DNA of 64,000 nucleotides from Portulaca oleracea (GCA_029582165.1 CM055877.1:42107249-42171248); one strand, 5' to 3'; positions 42,612 to 54,768 are shown, counted from the first letter of the stretch. A program made the numbers and translations. Notes: generated from the sequence alone by a model not told the origin.

Positions 42612-44643
42612 TGTTCCGCCTCGTTTCGAGCCGAATTTCTTCTCTTTTATAGGGTATATTTGCTTGTCTTTAATAACTATTTTAGTGGTTTTATTGTGTT
42701 TTTACCCTTTTATTAGATTTTATAGCTTTTTATTATTTTAGTTATTATTATCATTAATATGAAACAAAAATGTAAATATTAGAAATAAATAATAAAACCC
42801 TATTCTAAGTCTTTCTAATCCTAATTAAAAATCAGTCCAAGTCCTTCCCCTTTCCCTTTCTCTTCTTTCCCCATCTTTCTCGGCCCAATCCAACCTCTAC
42901 AATACCTGGCCCAATTCCTCAAAACCCAGCGCCTAACCCATACCCTAACTTTAAAACCCGCCTAACCCAGAAACCCAACTACCCGCCCCATTTACCCCAG
43001 CCGAATAAAAACACCCACCAAACCCTAATTCCCTCATTCTCCCATTTCTTTCTTGCCTTCGTCCCTTTCCCCTTTCTCCCTCTCTGGTTCTCTTTCTCTC
43101 TGTCTCTTTGCGCAGCCAAACGCACCCCACCAAACCAACTTCAACCTCCACCATTTCCTTCTCTCATCTTCTCATCTCGTTCATCTCTTCCATCTCATCT
43201 CTTCTTCTTCTCTTCCTTTTCTCATTTTCTCACGAATTTCTCAGTCACTCACTCTCTTTCTCCTTTTGCAGATTCAGTTGACAACCAACGAAGAAGAGGT
43301 GCACACACCATCATCAACGCAGACCATCTTCTGTCTAACCATCGATTACATCTACACCATCCATCTTGAAGAGAATCGACGGCTTGGATTGAAGGGAGGA
43401 GATCGGTTTCGACTATAAAAGAGGAGGAAGGAGCAGATTCGAAAGGCATGCAGGGAGGTTTCGGCCTTCATTTTAGGGTTAGAATTAGATTAGGTTTAAT
43501 TCTTGTTTTTATTTTCAGTTTTGAATCCCTATTTTCAGTTTTCCTTTCAAATCGATTCTAGGTTTTAATTGTATTCGGCTCCTTATTTGGTTTTGTGTTG
43601 AATGTTATGGATTTGAATGCATTGGGTTGATTTTTATGGTTTTCTGAGTTTGAAATCTGATTTCCGATTGATTTTAATGCGTTGTTCGAATTTTGGTTGA
43701 ATGTTCTGGGTTTTTGAAAGATCTTGATGATTGTGTGCGATTGGGTATTGTGTTTCTCGATGCCCTGTTCTGTCTTGCTCGTCTTTCTCCTCTGATTTCT
43801 GTCTTTCGTTTTTTCCAGCTTCATTTTCCTTTTGCTTCTTCTGTTCGATCAATGGGCAGTAGGAGTTAGGTCTTGATTTCCTTCTTCCTCTGTTCAGTCA
43901 ATCAGCAGTAGGGAGTAAGGTTGCAATATTTCCATCTTTTTACAGTTTTGGGTTAAGACGTTTCTTAGGTTAGTATTAGTGTAATCGGGTTAGCTCTGTT
44001 TTGGTTAAGTAAATGCAAATGTTATGAGAGCTACTAAATATTGTTATTAGGGTTCTTAGTCAGTTCTTAGGGTTTATCTGTTAGGTCTTGGTTAGTTTAT
44101 TAGGGTTATTAAGGTCTTTAATAGGTTTAGTTTTAGGATTTCTTTGGGTTTTGTTAAGGTCAGATTAGAGTTTCTTAAAGTCAGTTTTCTTAGGGCTTTG
44201 TTTAGGTATAATTTTAGTTCAGCCACAAAACAATCCAACTATTAGTGAGGAGGAGGGCTAAGGGTCACAAATTCCACTCTCAAGTGGGGATTTGGGGATT
44301 CTTAGTAATCCAATTCACGCTTTCTTATTTGTTCGGGAGAAAGTTTAAGGTGAAGGATTTAATTGAAGTTTAGATCATCAAAGGTATAGTCTCTTGTTCC
44401 TAATTTCATATTAGTTTTAGTTTAATTGCTTTCTTAATTTCATGCTTTTAATTGCTTTCATCTTTTATTGCTTTCTTAATTATTATCATGTCTAGGTTAG
44501 TTTATTGCTTAATTTACATAATTTACCGCTTTCCGCATTGAGAAAAACCCCTTCCACAAACCGATTACCTTAATCAAGCCTAACACCCATCCCTGTGGAC
44601 CGACAACCTTAACTTATAAAACCACAAAAATTACAATCGAACA
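42612..44643 (+). mobile_element. Solo LTR of an Athila-related element inside OGR2
   Basis: It starts TGTTCCGCCTCGTTTCGAG and ends ACAATCGAACA, with a 5-bp target-site duplication ATAGG (42607-42611, 44644-44648). OGR1 has the uninterrupted site near 10110. Its 3' part (44230-44643: GAGGAGGGCTAAGG, TTGTTCGGGAGAAAG, CATCCCTGTGGA...GACAACC) is homologous to LTR1-3 of the array, but more distant. No PBS or internal region follows. A TATA box TATAAAA lies at 43414-43420, followed by a leader. Confidence 0.83.
43414..43420 (+). promoter_or_regulatory. TATA box of the solo LTR
   Basis: TATAAAA in a GC-richer context lies upstream of a purine-rich stretch. It is a plausible LTR promoter. If it is active, transcription would run rightward, antisense to OGR2. 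Confidence 0.45.
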
Positions 44644-44919
44644 ATAGGGAGTAGGTGTCCCTCTTAGAAGCTTTCTCCGATAAATGTCTTGACTCATGTC
44701 ACAAAGGTAGCGCGAGCCCCCCAGTTTAGAGTAGCTTGTTTCTGAGTCTGCTCATGATCATGCGGTTGTCAGTTAGCCGATGATATGATGTGAACACTCT
44801 TGTTGAGAAATAAGCCACACAGAGCCTCGTACTTGCATTGATGAGTGAGCTAGAAAAGTCATCAAAGGGTGAGATGGGATGAAAAGGCTAAAAAGGGTTG
44901 GAAGATGTTTGGTGAAAGA

Positions 44920-45400
44920 GATGGTTGACAATGGTTTATTAATGAAGGGGATGTGGAGACACTTAAGAATGATTGTGTCTTGAAGGGGGAGGAGAGATGG
45001 TCAAATGGGATAGACATCATCTCTTGAGAAAGGGTTGAAAGGGATGGTAGATGAGGCTTTATTGATGAATGGTATAAGGAGACACTCAAGAATGATTGTG
45101 TCTTGAATAGATGGTCAAAGGGATAGACATCATCTCTCTTGAGAAAGGGTTGAAAGGGATGGTAATGAGAGTTTATTGATGAATGATATAGGGAGACACT
45201 TAGGAATGATCGTGTCTTGAAGAGATGGTCAAAAGGATAGACATCATCTCTTTAGAAAGGGTTGAAAGGGATGGTCGATGAGGGTTTATTGATGAATGAT
45301 ACAGGGAGACACTCAAGAATGATCGTGTCTTGAAGAGATGGTCAAATGGGATAGACATCATCTCTTGGGAAAAGGTTGGAACATGGTTATGGAATGATGT
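44920..45400 (-). repeat. About 115-bp tandem repeats in OGR2, four to five units
   Basis: The landmark GACATCATCTCT recurs at about 45012, 45128, 45241 and 45354. Each unit also holds GGTTGAAAGGGATGGT and GGGAGACACTCAAGAATGAT. OGR1 has two diverged units at 9595-9775. Confidence 0.8.
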
Positions 45401-46962
45401 CCAAGTCTGACAGAAGGAAGATGGAGGGTTGATGATGATGAAAGATAGAGTCCAGGGTTTCCTCTCCTTTTGCCTAGCCTGCCCTGACGGGTTTTCAGGC
45501 TAGCCTCTCTTATTCTCTCACTCTCCTTTTGCCTAGCCTGAGATTCCAAGCTAGCCTCTCTTTTTATTTTTTTCTTCTCTCAAAGACCAACAATTTAAGG
45601 ACAAAGGATGCTCCTTGCAGCGGCCGGGCCTCAAAGAGGTTTTCCTACGTATCCGAGGTGGAATCAGGCCAGTCGCAGTTCTTTAAGCGCAACTTTGATG
45701 GATAGTGCCTCGAGGAAGGCTTAACGGTTAGAAAAGATGGTTATGAAGGTTTGAGGGTTCATATGCAAGTTATAGATGGATGAAAGGTTTGTGAAGGTTA
45801 TAGAAGGATGAGGTGTATGGATGATGAGGTGAAGGTTTGAGACGAGATTTTCTAAGGTGTGCATGACTCTTATTTTTCGCGTTCTCGCTTCTTATTCTTT
45901 TCTAACCCCTTTTTTTCTTTCTTTCTTCCTTTTCCTTATTTCATTTCCTCCTCAAAGTTTTTTTTTTGAACTCCATTTTTCTAGCTCCTCTTTTTTTTTT
46001 TTTTGCTTTCACTTTTCACTCTTTTTTTGTTTTTGTTTTTTTTGCTTCTTTTTTATTTTTGCTTTCACTTTTTTCCCTTTGCTTTCTTCTCTTTTTTCGA
46101 CTTTCTTCTCCATGGGATTGACTCCTTTCTGATGACATTAGTCACAACACATCTTTTGGCTTTGGGGTAGATATGGATTGATCATGAGGAGAATGACCAG
46201 GTTGGTCAATGCTAAGGTTTTTTCAAACTCCTTCATGGGTTGACTCCTATTCTTCTTTGGTCATAGCACACCTTTTGGATTGGGTTAAGGGTTTGAAAAG
46301 GGTCGAGCTTTGATGGAGAGGTTAAAGATGTGAGTGGTATGTGGTAAGTCGGGATTGGATGAAAAAATGGGGGTAATATGGGTGGTCAAATGAAGGTTGG
46401 GTTCAAGCCCCCTGTCCTCGGCACATTTGGTTAGGAGCATAGAGATGTCCATTTTCAAAAGACTGATGATTTTGGTCTTCTTTCCTTTTGCCCAACCTGC
46501 TTGACGAGTGCAGATTGGCTTCTCTTTTTTTTCTTCTTTTTTTTTTTTTGTTTTTCTCTCTTTTTTTTTTCTTTTCTTCGTTAATTAAACCCTGGATTTG
46601 ATAAAATAAAAGATAGGAATGAGGTATACAACAAAGATGGAAGGATAAGAGAAAATGAAATTTGTCAGACTTGGTTTGCACGGATGATGGATAGATGAGA
46701 GAACTTCTCAACTCAAGTCAAAAGCACAAGCACAAAACTCTGTTTGATCACATAGCAACAAGAGCAAAGAAATGAATGAAGAACTGACTATAACAGACTC
46801 TGAGCATGAAATGCTTGACAACCAAGACTATAGCTACTTCTAGAGCTCCTTTGATGATGTGCCCTCCTTGTCCTCGTACGGAGCATCCATGTTATGTCCA
46901 GTCCTCTGTGTTGCTTTCGGTGGGGGTAGTTTACCTGAATGGATCATGTGCTTCAAAGTTTA
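45401..46962 (-). other. OGR2 noncoding segment
   Basis: No gene is seen. It contains T/C-rich tracts (45895-46100, 46520-46580) and three copies of the TTTTGCCTAGCCTGCC...GGCTAGCCTCTC family motif. The long Phe/Ser and Lys frames are composition artefacts. Confidence 0.55.
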
Positions 46963-47004
46963 ACAACTCTCCATGTTGTTCCCTCGGGATCTATGGTAGT
47001 TGCA
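46963..47004 (-). pseudogene. Gag zinc-knuckle relic in OGR2
   Basis: The minus strand reads C-N-Y-H-R-S-R-G-N-N-M-E-S-C followed directly by a stop. The pattern is CX2HX4NX4C, that is, the knuckle of OGR1 (8022-8063) with the second His replaced by Asn but without the internal stop. Downstream residues (T-L-K ... G-K-L) still match the OGR1 relic loosely. Confidence 0.55.
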
Positions 47005-47059
47005 GAATTTCCCATCATCCCAAATATTCCTTTTATGGTTAACTCATGCCTTGACCCTG

Positions 47060-48340
47060 ACACTGGACAAATGAAAAAACAAAACACATCCCAATGCATG
47101 CATGACCTAAACGACTTATATGGACCTCCTAAGATGAAAAAATGACTATATGCTGACGCGGGAGAGACTCACCCAGGACATGGGTTTGAAAGAGCTAACT
47201 AATCTATATGGGACTTCCTAGGATGCAATACTTCTATATGCCGACTCAAGAAAGAGACTTACCCACGACATGGGTCTACATGTTCTATATGAGACCTCCT
47301 AAAGTGCAAATGCCTATATGCTGCCCCGGAATACCTAACTTATGACACGAGTTTACATTAGACTTCCTAAAAAGACACACTCATATGATATGCCAACACG
47401 CGAAAAGACTCACCCATGACATAGGTTTACACTAGACTTCTTAAGAAAAAGACGGATATTTACATGATGACTCTAGACACAGACTTGTTTATGACATGAG
47501 TTTTCATGACCTATGAACCTATTTGAGACGACGAACGCTTACATGCTAACTCAAGAAAAAGACTTAACGACTCACCCATGACATGGGTTTGCATGATGTA
47601 GACCCTATAGGAGACTTCTATAATGCAGGACATTCATATGTTTACTCTGGAAAAGGACTCACCCATGACATGGGTTAACATGCCCTGCGAACGTGTATGA
47701 GACCTCCTAAAGAATGCAAGACACTTACATGCAGACACTAACACAAAGACCCATCCTGACCTTATATGATGCTTTCTAATGAATGTAACATTAACACAAA
47801 GATTCATCCTAAACCTTATATGATGCTTTCTAAAGAATGCAAGACACTTACATGTAGACACTAACACAAAGATTCATTCTAGACCTTATATAATGCGTTC
47901 TAAAGAATGCAAGACAATTACATGCAGACACTAACACAAAGATTCACCCTAGAACTTATATGATGCTTTCTAAAGAATGCAAGATACTTACATGCAGACA
48001 CTAACACAAAGATTCATTCTAGACCTTATATGATACTATCTAAAGAAAAAGACACGCATATCCTGACTCTAGAACAAAGACTCGCCCATGATATGGGTTC
48101 ACACAGGACTTTCTAAAACACATTAACCAATGAAAAGACTCACTTATGACCTAGACCAAAGACTCACCCATGACCCAGGTTTAGACTTCCAACAACAGAA
48201 CACATATATTTAAGAAAAGACTCACATATGACACGACCTTGTAGACTCTCTAAAGACTGAAAGATATTTACATGCAGACTCTGAAACTAAGACTCATGTA
48301 AGACTATTGTAAGATACCTAGACTCAGGAAACAACAGGTT
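47060..48340 (-). repeat. Diverged 60-95 bp tandem repeats in OGR2
   Basis: The landmarks are ACTCACCCATGACATGGGTT, GACTTCCTAA and ACATGCAGACAC. It is the reverse complement counterpart of 6690-7860. A more regular sub-block (ACACAAAGATTCATCC, period about 80 bp) lies at 47735-48040. Confidence 0.72.
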
Positions 48341-48389
48341 TACGGGTCATAACCAACAACAACACTTTTTACAACAAGAGCATTATAAA

Positions 48390-49660
48390 GAGCCGGATAA
48401 AGTCAAACATAGCGAGTGGATCATGAGTTGACAGGCTTCAGTCAGTGTTTCTCAATTCGGATTGGCCTAATCCACATGCCGACCATTTTAAGGAGAATCC
48501 GTAACTTGGCCCAACAACTCAGACAGCTCAAGCTATGTTGGCTATTATGCGGACTAGAATAATATTGAACACATTGACAACTTGACTTCTATTTACACAC
48601 TTTGTTTTTTGCGACCCAAAACATTTATTTATTTAACCCAAGGAGAGTGGATGTTGTAAAGGACCGAATAAAGCCATCAAAAGGCGAGTTAAAACATACT
48701 TATAAACTCAATTATTAATTCCACCATGGATGAGCTTAACAACGAGCCGACCATGGATTTGTTAGACTTAATAATCAAATTTATAATTTTATTTTCTCTA
48801 ACCTTGAGACTATTACGCGGGATAGAACAACACACACTGACTTTGTTTGATTATTAATCAATTTTCTTTGGACCATGAGTAAGAGAATATTGAGAAGGGC
48901 CGAATAAAATCATCAAAGGTGTAAACAAAGATAATTAACCTTTAAAATGGATGGGCCCCACCACCGGGCCGACCGTGAAATTTAAGGTTAATTAATCGAG
49001 TTTATAAATTTATTTCTTCTCAACCCAACGATTATTACGCGGACTAAAACAATATCTCAAAATTAGGTCCGATCTAATGAAGACTCAACATACAAACACG
49101 TATTTACACATAGCAATACAACAAGCTTTATTTATTTACTCAAGGAAAATGGATATTGTAAAGGACTGAATAAAGTCAACAATAAGCGAGTCATAATTAA
49201 TTTATGGGCTTAATTGGCAAATCCAATATGGTTGGGCCTAACAACGGACCGGCCATAAATATGATGGATTTATTAATTAAATCAATAAATTAATTTACTC
49301 AAGCCTAGTGACTATTATACAGTCTAAGACGCTATCCATTAAGTTTGTTAGACTTTTAATTAATTTTTTTTGGACCTTTGTTAAGAGAATTTCATAAAGG
49401 GCCATATAATATCATCAAGGTGAGTCAATCTTTTATTTATTAATCAAGATAATCAACTTTCAACATAAATGGGCCCTTCCACTTGGGCTAACCAAAATGC
49501 CTTTGAGTTAACTATATTAATCAATAAATAATCCTTTTCTCAACCCAATGAATTTTATATGGACTAGAACAAAATCTCAAAACTAGGGTCGACTCTTTAC
49601 AAAAAGACAAGAAAAGGGGAGGGATACACATAGCACATAGCATACACATGAAAAGGGTAC
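48390..49660 (-). repeat. 240-250 bp tandem subrepeats in OGR2
   Basis: It is the reverse counterpart of 3950-6680, with GGATTGGCC/CGACC, GACTAGAATAAT, AAGGCGAGTT and TCCGTAACTTGG landmarks, in about five units. No frame survives. Confidence 0.72.
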
Positions 49661-50058
49661 CCTAAACCAAGGCTCTAAATTCATGGAATTTTATGGTTGG
49701 GTATATAGCCTACTGCATGCCTTCGCCTCGGTTCTTCATACCATAAGGTAAGCAGTTAGGGTATTTCTCAAAGAACTTCAAGGAAGCTCTCGGAGTGTGA
49801 CATCGGGAGAGGAGCGACCAAATGCTTAGAGATGTAGAGTTCATCCCCATAGTAGTGGCCTCCCGCTCTCATGGGAAATCCTAGGTAACTTAAACCATCG
49901 CCTTTGTGCTGACGTGTCAAAAGACCCGATTAGTGGCCCGGTATGCAAGGGATGCCTAAAAGAATAATAAAGTCGCAAAATAAATTAACTTCTCCCTTTT
50001 ACACTTTTCAAATCAATATGATTTTTTTCAAGTTTTACCCTCTCTTTAAAGTTTAAGT

Positions 50059-50075
50059 CCCCAGTGGAGTCGCCA
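50059..50075 (-). other. OGR2 primer-binding site (tRNA-Arg, perfect)
   Basis: TGGCGACTCCACTGGGG on the minus strand, three bases after the 5' LTR, is complementary to the 3' end of plant tRNA-Arg(ACG). Confidence 0.88.
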
Positions 50076-50078
50076 ATC

Positions 50079-51887
50079 TGTAGGACCCGGAAAATTCCCG
50101 TTCAGGGAAATTATTTTCGCGGATGCGTTACATTTGTGATCGGGAGCCGACTAAGGTTTCTTAACCCTTAAATAAGGATATTTTTATTTTTCGAAATTCG
50201 TTTTCGAGGTGATGAAATCTTATTTATTTACAAACCCATTTTTTATTATTTAAATTATCCATAATTACCTAAATTAATTTAACAATAATTTAGTCCCAGC
50301 CCAATTAATAAATCTAGGCCCAAAAGAGAACCAGTGGGCCACTGGAATCAGCTAAAACCCGCCTATGTTTTAGCAGATTCCACGTTGGGCCACTGATCTC
50401 TTTGGCCCAAAAAGAAATTGGGTTGAAAATGATAAAACCCGCCTAGGTTTTATCATTTTCTGACCCATTTCTCTCGGGACCCTCCTTGGATAAATATTGG
50501 ACATGAATTAAATTATTTTCTTAAATTAATTTTGTGTAAGAAATTGAATACTTTAAATAATTAAACGAATTTGTAAAATTGTAAAAGAGTCGCTAGCCGA
50601 TGGAAATCGTTAAACCATAAAAAAAAAAAGAAAGACTCCGGTCTACGAACCCGATTTCTAGATTCGGGGGTAAGGTTACGAATTCGAGAGTTATAAGAAC
50701 TCTCGAATCCGCCTGTTATAAAACAAACTCTACTAAAATCAACATTGAAAAGAAAGAGAGCTGGGAGAAGTTTGATTAATTTCGCGGAATTATTATTCGA
50801 TTCATGCAATATAAAACAAAGCGGTTTTTATTTTACAAAATATGTACAAGCGCGGAAATAAATAAAGGATTACATGATTAAATACAATAATTTAAATCAA
50901 AGAATCGAACCTTGCTTAAGGTGTAGCGACGAAGAATTTGATCCCTTGAGTTGCCCCTTTATTTGAAACCCGGATGAGAAATGTGGATGGTTTAGGAAAA
51001 GTGGTGTATGGATGGTTATATGGTTGTGAAGAATATGATTATGGTGGTAATAGGAGAATAGAACTATGAAGAGAATTTGAGAGAGTGGAAGTGTGGTAAA
51101 AATGAGAGTAGAGTAAGTGATAGTAGATGATGATTGTTGGTGAAATGAGGGTGGAATGAGCGTGGAATGGATGGGGTATATATAGGTGAAGGAGTATGGA
51201 TTTTGGAGGGAAAAGGTGGGGGACATACCCCAAAAATCATGCCATCAGAGGCCAAAGCCTAGGCGGGTTTTGGGGTGGTCAAGGGAGGTCAAATCACGTG
51301 GGCAAAAATCAGGGGATTGCATGCATGCAGAATTTTTCTTTTGGCGCCAGAATCATCAAAGCCTAGGCGGGCTTTGATAATATTAGCACACCGATCAGTG
51401 ACGTGGCTCTGAACGGCGTCGTCTGCTACTTCGCCCAAAGCCTAGGCGAGTTTTGATCTTTTTGGGCCGGATCAAACCCTAGGCGGGTTTTGAGCTCTCT
51501 GGGCCGGGGCGCGCGACTGGGGTCTGCTTTCTAGGCTTGGAAAATGTTAAAACTCGCATGGGTTATAAAACTGGCTAAGTGCAACGTCGAACGGCTATAA
51601 TTCTTTCATCCGGACTCCGATTGAGGCAATTCAAAAGGCGTTGGAAAGCTTATGATGTGTACTTTACTCTCATCAAAAGAAATGAGGCCAACAAGATTTG
51701 TGGAAAAAATGGGATTTGAAATGGTGGGCATATGTATATGGAAAAGGTGGAAAATGAAGGCTTTTGTGGTGGGTTGGCCCGATAGCTTTTGATTGAGGAT
51801 TGTCCTTTGGATTTTCTTTCACGCTAGCCTCTTTTCTTGTTATGCTTGATTTGTACACTTGCCCTGGTACAAACTTCGGTGTCTACA
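50079..51887 (-). repeat. OGR2 5' LTR
   Basis: It is 1809 bp, TGTAGGACCC...GGTGTCTACA on the plus strand, and similar throughout to 38072-39853 with scattered substitutions and small indels. The TATA-like TATATATA lies at about 51177-51184 (minus-strand transcript). The same six CTAGGCGG palindromes are present. The E2F-like TTTTGGCGCC is at 51339-51348. Confidence 0.87.
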
Positions 51888-51892
51888 CCTCC

Positions 51893-52232
51893 TCAATCCG
51901 ATGTTGTTGAGTCTCATCCTTCGTGCTCACATTGTGATTCTCCGAACCATGATTCTGACTCTTGTTTTCAACCTAAAGTGGATGAATTCTGGGAGGATTC
52001 ATTTGTCATATCTACATTTACGGTGGCTAGGAAAGTTGAGTACGTTCCTGTAGTCCATCATTTCACTGACTTTTCTAAGGCATTCAATAAATTGTTAAGA
52101 GCACTAACGTTTGCTGATGAAATTTTGAGATTGTGCTCTTATGTTCACCACTCTGAGATGCTTTCAAGAATGCATGACTTGTTACTACGGACATTGAATG
52201 GTTTTGAGATGGTACCCGATATCTTGAGGTGA
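51893..52232 (+). pseudogene. U3 copy of the gag-like ORF, second part, with an in-frame internal deletion
   Basis: The frame is open from the OGR2 insertion site to TGA 52230-52232. About 790 bp present in U2 (roughly 32553-33279) are missing; GATGAATTCTGG is joined directly to GAGGATTCATTTG, keeping the frame. The C-terminal KAFNKLLRALTFADEILRL ... FEMVPDILR segment is intact. It is not recognised as any known domain. Confidence 0.6.
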
Positions 52233-53816
52233 GATGGAGTGGCTCATGCTCCATAGATTCAGTACCCAACCAGGTAATATCCTTCCTTATCTTTCTTTTC
52301 TTATTTTGTTTTCTCTTGGTGTGTTTCTTTTCTTTTCTTTGGTGTGCTTCCTTACCTTTATTTCTATACCAATGAGGACTTTGTAACCTTTTTGTGTGAG
52401 AGTGGGGGTGGCATGCATGCCGACTTGTGTTTTTCTTTTCTTTTGAGTTTTTCTTTTGTGTGTGGTGTCACCTTATTTCACAATGCGGACATTGTAGAGT
52501 TTTTGTGTGGTAGTGGTGTTGCACAAGTGCCTTACCAATTTTTGGAAGAGAAACAACTTTAGTATTATTGAAATTAGGAGAATTTTTTAAAACTTTTATC
52601 GGCTAGAGGTAATTTATATATGGTTGTGTTGTTGATTGCTAGAATAGTGCAATTGCTTAGTTAGGAATAGTTAGTGAATACTTGATAGGCTTTAAGCTTT
52701 ATTGTTGCTTTTCCTAAACATAATCACCTCACCTGTATTTGCAACTATGTGGTATCCTTAGAAAATCACTTCTAGGTGAGTTAATGTGATGGTTTTGGTT
52801 TAGAAGGAAATTTTTACCTTCTTGAATATCCATGCTCTAATAAAATAAAATAAAATAAAATAAAATAAAAAACATTGGAAAAATAAAAAAAAAGTTACTA
52901 CAGCTACACGGGTTGGTATGAGTGGTACGACGCTCTTACCCCTTAAGCACTTTATATGCGCATGGAGTAGCCTGTGTTGGGAGGGTAATCCCCATTCATG
53001 GGCCGTTTAATTCCCGAAAATGCTAACGCAAAACAAATAGTGATCGAAGAAATTCTAAAAATTGTTGGTACACCCACATAGATCGGTGTGAGTGGTACGA
53101 CACTCACACTCCTTAAACACCTTGTTTGTGTATGGAAAGGATCTATGTAGGAACAGTAGACTCCTTTTAGGGCCGTTCAATTCTCGAAAAATCCAACACC
53201 AAAAAGATTAATGACAATAATTGGGGAACCTTTATCTATGTAACCTGCGGGTCTCACCAAGCCAAGGGCGACACAAAATAGAGAAGGGAACCACCAATAT
53301 AATTCATTAAATAAATGAGCATGGATGTTTGATTAGTTATTTCTAATCGATTAAGCCTTGACTTAAACAAAAACAAGCCAAGAAACACTGCACTTGAGCA
53401 CGAGAAACCCATCTAGCTTGTTTCCTTGATAGTGGTTATTAATTGTTCTAAGTTGAGTGAGTGCATTATTTGAGTAGTTAGCTTCACAACCATGTGTGTG
53501 AACCTCCTTTGTGCTGATCCTTTTCTTGATTTCGCCTCTTACCATTTCAAAGTGTTTCTCTTTCCTTTTTTTCTTTAGTTTTTATGTTTTCTTTATCTTC
53601 TTTTCATTTCTTTCTTTTTCTTTGCTTTTGGGAGTATTGCGTCTATAAACCATCACGAGACCTTCCTCATCCACTTGGGCTGCTAAGGGGTTTAAAGGGC
53701 TTGTTGCATACGCTAAATATAACCGTAATTCCTACGAAAGTAAGTTAGGGTAGCTTAGTTTCTCTTTATTTTTGTTTTAGTTTGCTCAAGGTGAGCAAAC
53801 CCTTGTGTATGTGTGT
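52233..53816 (+). other. U3 3' noncoding segment
   Basis: It has the same layout as in U2: paired GAGGAC...GTGTG motifs (52372-52515), a (TAAAA)n run near 52838-52870, and two diverged copies of the 150-bp module at about 52906-53045 and 53072-53215. It ends in a polypurine-like CCCTTGTGTATGTGTG before LTR3. Confidence 0.65.
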
Positions 53817-54768
53817 TGTTCCGTCTTATTTCGAGCCAAATTGATATCATTAATAAAGGGTTTTTGCTTGTTTTAATCCCCTATTTATGAATAAGTTATG
53901 ATGATTTTGTGTTTTGGAGGTTAAATCAAAGGAAAAGCGAAAAAGGGAATCAAAAGTGCTGAAAAATCCAACATCCGCAACAAAAACAGGTCCAACACGG
54001 ACCGGGTCAGCCTAACACAACACGGACCGTGTTGGCTAGCTGAAACTCAAGGAGCGAAAACGGAAGAAACAACGCACACCACGGGCAGCCCGTGCCAGCT
54101 ACCACGGATCGTGGTAGGCCAACACGGACCGTGTTGGACCTGCTACGGACCGTGTTGGCTAGGCTTTCCGTGTTTTCTTTAAGTTTCTTTAAGTTTTTTT
54201 CATTCCTCGATTATAAGCACATTCTCTTTCAAGATTAATTCAAGTTCTTGTTCTTTCTTGTTCTTTACTTTCTGCTTTGCCATTCTCAATTTCATTAGTA
54301 TTAGTTCCACAAAAATTCCATATTTTAGTGAAGCGGGGGATTAAGGTTTCTCGAATTCTCCCTTCACGTGAGAATTCGAGCAATCTTAGTAATCCAAATC
54401 ACACCTTTCTTGTTTGTTCGGGAGAAAGATTCAAGATTAGAGTAAAGATCAAACCTTCAGGTTAATGTTTTCTGCTTTAGATTCAATAATTAATTTAGTT
54501 TTTACTTTTAAAGTTTTTAATTGCTTTCTTGATTATGCTTTTGGTTTCTTGTTTAGTTTCTTGTTCTTGTTCTAGTAGTTAGGTTTTGTTTTTAATTCAT
54601 GCTTTCTTTAGTTTCCATTGTTTTCAATTCATAATTAATTTAGTTTAATTATTTACTGCTTCCTGTATATTGAAAACCTTACCAAACCAATTTCCTTAGT
54701 AACCTGACACATCATCCCTATGGATTTAACAACCCTTACTTAGGATACCCAATTTCTACAACCGAACA
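53817..54768 (+). repeat. LTR3: terminal 3' LTR of the Athila-like array
   Basis: It starts TGTTCCGTCTT and ends CAACCGAACA. It lacks about 210 bp present in LTR2 (roughly 36670-36875), joined at TTTCTTTAAGTTTC near 54175. It is not followed by a PBS but by Ogre-like LTR sequence, so this is the right end of the array. Confidence 0.82.

Larger units (their letters stand above)
38072..51887 (-). mobile_element. OGR2: non-autonomous Ogre/Tat-like LTR retrotransposon, minus strand, nested in U3
   Basis: 5' LTR 50079-51887, PBS 50059-50075, PPT about 39854-39868 and 3' LTR 38072-39853, with a perfect target-site duplication CCTCC (38067-38071, 51888-51892). Joining the flanks restores the ORF sequence seen in U1 near 468. 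The internal order of repeat arrays mirrors OGR1. The only coding relic is a Gag zinc knuckle at 46963-47004. A solo LTR (42612-44643) is nested inside. Without it the element is about 11.8 kb. Confidence 0.87.
1..54768 (+). mobile_element. Tandem array of an Athila-like non-autonomous LTR retrotransposon with shared LTRs (left end outside window)
   Basis: Three internal regions (U1, U2, U3) alternate with three LTRs in one orientation: U1 - LTR1 22697-24579 - U2 - LTR2 35111-37470 - U3 - LTR3 53817-54768. LTR1 and LTR2 are each followed directly by a PBS and a new internal region, so each serves as the 3' LTR of one unit and the 5' LTR of the next. LTR3 is followed by unrelated Ogre-like LTR sequence. 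The PBS (TGGCGCCGTTGCCGGGGA after LTR2) is complementary to the 3' end of plant tRNA-Asp, the primer of Athila elements. Without insertions one unit would be about 5.5 kb. The usual explanation is unequal recombination between LTRs; this is inference. Confidence 0.82.
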
